NCBI GenBank assembly: GCA_002395085.1
Contig: DGVV01000045.1
Span: 1-15,438, forward strand
From: Ruminococcus sp. UBA4275
GTDB taxonomy: Bacteria > Bacillota > Clostridia > Oscillospirales > Ruminococcaceae
Length of the DNA: 15,438 nucleotides
Reading direction: 5' to 3'
A program made the position numbers and the translations under genes. How positions within the stretch are numbered: the stretch's first letter is position 1; each line of letters opens with the position of its first letter. The notes beneath the pieces are model-generated. The model made no database searches and was not told where the DNA came from. It worked only from the letters and a program-made list of their open reading frames with translations. Shown one piece after another: positions 13,416 to 15,438 of the stretch.

Positions 13416-15371
13416 ATGAAAAGGTTGATTTCACTTTGCTTGTCACTTATTATGTGCTGTGGCGTATGGCTGTCTGCGCCTATTCAAGCGAAGGCAGCAG
13501 GCAGCCTTGAGGCAGCTTTAGATTGGGCTGTTGCTATTGCAAATGATGATAGTCATTGGTATGGACGTTCTTCTGGTGACGGTCCCAATTATGATTGTTC
13601 ATCATTTGTATACTGGGCATTGCGGCATGCCGGATTCGATGTCGGAGGTACTGTTTTTGTGACCGGAAGTATGCGTGGAATACTAACTGCTCGCGGTTTC
13701 ACCTGGATCCCATGGTCACAGATAAATAATAAAGATAATCTTCAAAGAGGCGATATATTACTAGATGAATCAGCTCATACAGAGTTTTATTTGGGCGGCG
13801 GAAAGTGTGTTGCTGCTGCAAATGATGATGACGGAATCGTTGTGGAAGGTTTCTGGAATAATATGGGCGGTGTATCGTGGGACGGCATATTGCGCTATAC
13901 TGCTCCCGTAGTCCCTGATAAGCCTACACTTTCCGTTTCAGCGACCACAAGCGCCTCGCCGGTTAGTTTTTCGTGGAATGCCTGTGCAAACACACACTGG
14001 TATGATGTACGTATTTACAAATCGGACGATACCAATATTGTTTCTGAAATGGGAATCCAGGCTCTGTCTTACTCCTATTCTCTGTCCGCAGGAAGCTATT
14101 ATGCAAATGTCGCATCAGTAAATGAAAACGGCAACTACACATTCAGCGACAATGTTTCTTTTACGGTCTCGAATCCGCCCAAATATCCTGATAAGCCGGT
14201 TGTCACCGTGGAAGCAACCAGTGAAAATCATCCGGTCAAAGTATCATATAAAGTCTGTGCCAATGCGACAGACTACTGCATTCGTTATTATGATGCATCA
14301 GATAAACTGCTGTATGCCATCGGTGACAGTGAGGACAGTAAATTGTTTGGCAACGGTTCTAATTATACTGAAACAAGCCATTCCTATACATTTCCGGCCG
14401 GAACATATAAGGTCACGGTAGCGGCAATAAATGAAACTGACTCGGTCTGGACTTTTTCAGATCCTGTGTCCTTTACGGTATCCGCTTCAGTAAAAGGTGA
14501 CATCAATACAGACGGCGAAATTGACAGAGTTGATGTAGAACTGCTCATGAACTGGCTGCTGGCAGCTCCGAAGACAACCTTGAAAGATGCGGAAGCTGCC
14601 GACATGAATGGTGACGGAAAGCTGAACGCCGTTGATCTCACAATGCTGAAACGACAGGTACTGATTAATCAAGGTATCATCATCACGCTGAACAAGTCCG
14701 CTTTGACACTCAACACCGAAGGAAAGAGCAAATCCTATCAGCTCACTTGCTCCTATCCAATAGCAGAAGACGTTGTCTGGAAATCCTCAAACGTAGCGGT
14801 CGCAACCGTGAAAAACGGTCTTGTGACAGCACAGAAGGACGGCACCGTGACCATTACAGCGACAGCAAACGGAGTATCTGTTTCCTGTAAGCTGACCGTT
14901 AAAACCGCTTACACGGATACATGGTCAGACTGGTCGGATTGGACAGCAACACCGATTACCGCCTCTGAAACTGTTGAAGTAAAGACAGAGGAGCGAAGCA
15001 GCCAGGTACTTTCCAGCTATAATATGGATTGCTATTGTACCAGAAAAGCAGATACGAAAAAGCGTCAGTTCCGAAATGTCAGTATAGATGGAAATTTTAG
15101 CGGAAACGGTCTTGACGCAGGATATGGCGAACATCACCACCAATGGACATTCTCTGCTGCCGAAGTGCAGGCAGCAACAGTAATTCCGCCTGGTGGAGAA
15201 CAAGGCGGTTCTCAGAATGGTGTAAATGCAACGGGCATCAATGGGTACTCGATGCTTTACGGAGATGCTTATTTTATTTTCTTTATTACGAGTGAGAACT
15301 ACGATACGGTATCAACTACCTATTATAGTTCGCGTCACTTGGTTAAAACACCAGTTCAGTACAAAAACTAA
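13416..15371 (+). CDS. Secreted NlpC/P60-like peptidoglycan hydrolase with dockerin, Fn3-like and Big2-like domains
   Basis: 651 residues. Seen in order: signal peptide (1-27, ends AKA); a papain-like NlpC/P60-type domain (about 30-162) with nucleophile Cys61 in YDCSSFVYWALRHAGF, an RGDILL strand (111-116) and His121 in AHTEFYLGGG; two similar Fn3-like beta repeats (about 167-252 and 257-355, each starting PDKP and ending FSD..SFTVS); a dockerin (360-418) with loops DINTDGEID and DMNGDGKLN; a bacterial Ig-like Big2 domain (about 422-496); and a C-terminal region (about 499-651) opening with WSDWSDW. The family cuts D-gamma-Glu-diaminopimelate or related peptide bonds in the cell wall. AGGAGG lies 5 bp upstream of the ATG. 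Roles could be cell-wall remodelling for scaffold attachment or attack on other bacteria. It appears more AT-rich than the other dockerin genes. The hydrolase subfamily is uncertain. Confidence 0.87.
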   Translation: MKRLISLCLSLIMCCGVWLSAPIQAKAAGSLEAALDWAVAIANDDSHWYGRSSGDGPNYDCSSFVYWALRHAGFDVGGTVFVTGSMRGILTARGFTWIPWSQINNKDNLQRGDILLDESAHTEFYLGGGKCVAAANDDDGIVVEGFWNNMGGVSWDGILRYTAPVVPDKPTLSVSATTSASPVSFSWNACANTHWYDVRIYKSDDTNIVSEMGIQALSYSYSLSAGSYYANVASVNENGNYTFSDNVSFTVSNPPKYPDKPVVTVEATSENHPVKVSYKVCANATDYCIRYYDASDKLLYAIGDSEDSKLFGNGSNYTETSHSYTFPAGTYKVTVAAINETDSVWTFSDPVSFTVSASVKGDINTDGEIDRVDVELLMNWLLAAPKTTLKDAEAADMNGDGKLNAVDLTMLKRQVLINQGIIITLNKSALTLNTEGKSKSYQLTCSYPIAEDVVWKSSNVAVATVKNGLVTAQKDGTVTITATANGVSVSCKLTVKTAYTDTWSDWSDWTATPITASETVEVKTEERSSQVLSSYNMDCYCTRKADTKKRQFRNVSIDGNFSGNGLDAGYGEHHHQWTFSAAEVQAATVIPPGGEQGGSQNGVNATGINGYSMLYGDAYFIFFITSENYDTVSTTYYSSRHLVKTPVQYKN

Positions 15372-15379
15372 ATAGCAGA

Positions 15380-15410
15380 AAAGCGGCAGACCAGTATGGT
15401 TTGCCGCTTT
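15380..15410 (+). terminator. Rho-independent terminator of the NlpC/P60-dockerin gene
   Basis: AAAGCGGCAGACC (15380-15392) pairs with GGTTTGCCGCTTT (15398-15410) with one G.U wobble and a 5-nt loop, followed by ATTATT. It begins 9 bp after the TAA stop. Confidence 0.85.
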
Positions 15411-15438
15411 ATTATTGGCAAAGAAAACCCCCGGCTCA

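Noticed and set aside
1..15438. CRISPR array, tRNA, rRNA or intact insertion sequence
   Set aside because: I saw no regular spacer-repeat array, no cloverleaf with conserved tRNA bases, no rRNA-like segment and no transposase gene.

Overview
The window looks like chromosomal DNA from a cellulosome-producing Ruminococcus (Oscillospiraceae; the R. flavefaciens / R. champanellensis type). Three secreted proteins carry type-I-like dockerins made of two Ca-loop repeats. Two of them are plant-cell-wall enzymes. Promoters are close to the Firmicute sigma-A consensus, and Shine-Dalgarno sites are strong AGGAGG-like sequences. The genus is inferred from domain content, not from a marker gene.

Left part (about 1-3290, minus strand): a compact operon with a near-perfect sigma-A promoter (3128-3156). 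It encodes a TtcA-like tRNA 2-thiolation PP-loop protein, a NifS/IscS/CsdA-type cysteine desulfurase, a TcdA/CsdL-type tRNA threonylcarbamoyladenosine dehydratase and a small unknown protein. It reads as a sulfur-handling and tRNA-modification cassette. A further minus-strand promoter at 39-67 serves a gene beyond the left edge.

Centre (3296-9090): two dockerin enzymes. The first (6310-3296, minus) is a 1004-residue multifunctional protein, GH43 - GH43 C-terminal domain - CBM13-like trefoil - dockerin - CE1-like esterase, suited to feruloylated or acetylated arabinan or arabinoxylan. The second (9090-7426, minus) is a GH5 endoglucanase with a CBM6-like domain and a C-terminal dockerin. Between them a small HAD-like protein runs on the plus strand (6566-7036). 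After it comes a 389-bp intergenic region packed with hairpins, including two identical 31-nt terminator-like hairpins and an array of palindromes.

Right-centre (9504-12016, minus): an ECF sigma factor gene overlaps by ATGA a gene for a single-pass membrane protein with a large extracytoplasmic part, most simply its anti-sigma factor or sensor. Three GGTGGTT repeats spaced 19 and 20 bp apart lie upstream. About 780 bp with no convincing gene follow. They hold a second, divergent copy of the palindromic repeat, a candidate promoter and a strong hairpin.

Right end (12799-15410): an XRE-family repressor gene (minus) diverges from a gene for a secreted NlpC/P60-like peptidoglycan hydrolase that carries a dockerin, Fn3-like and Big2-like domains and a WSDWSDW C-terminal region. 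The shared promoter region holds repeated ATTCGTTG motifs, probably the repressor's operators. The hydrolase mRNA has a leader of about 157 nt that can fold into a multi-stem structure, in which one stem strand can instead pair with the ribosome-binding site. This right end looks more AT-rich than the rest and may have been acquired separately. The leader and operator arrangement, and the combination of a cell-wall hydrolase with a dockerin, are the most novel items I see.
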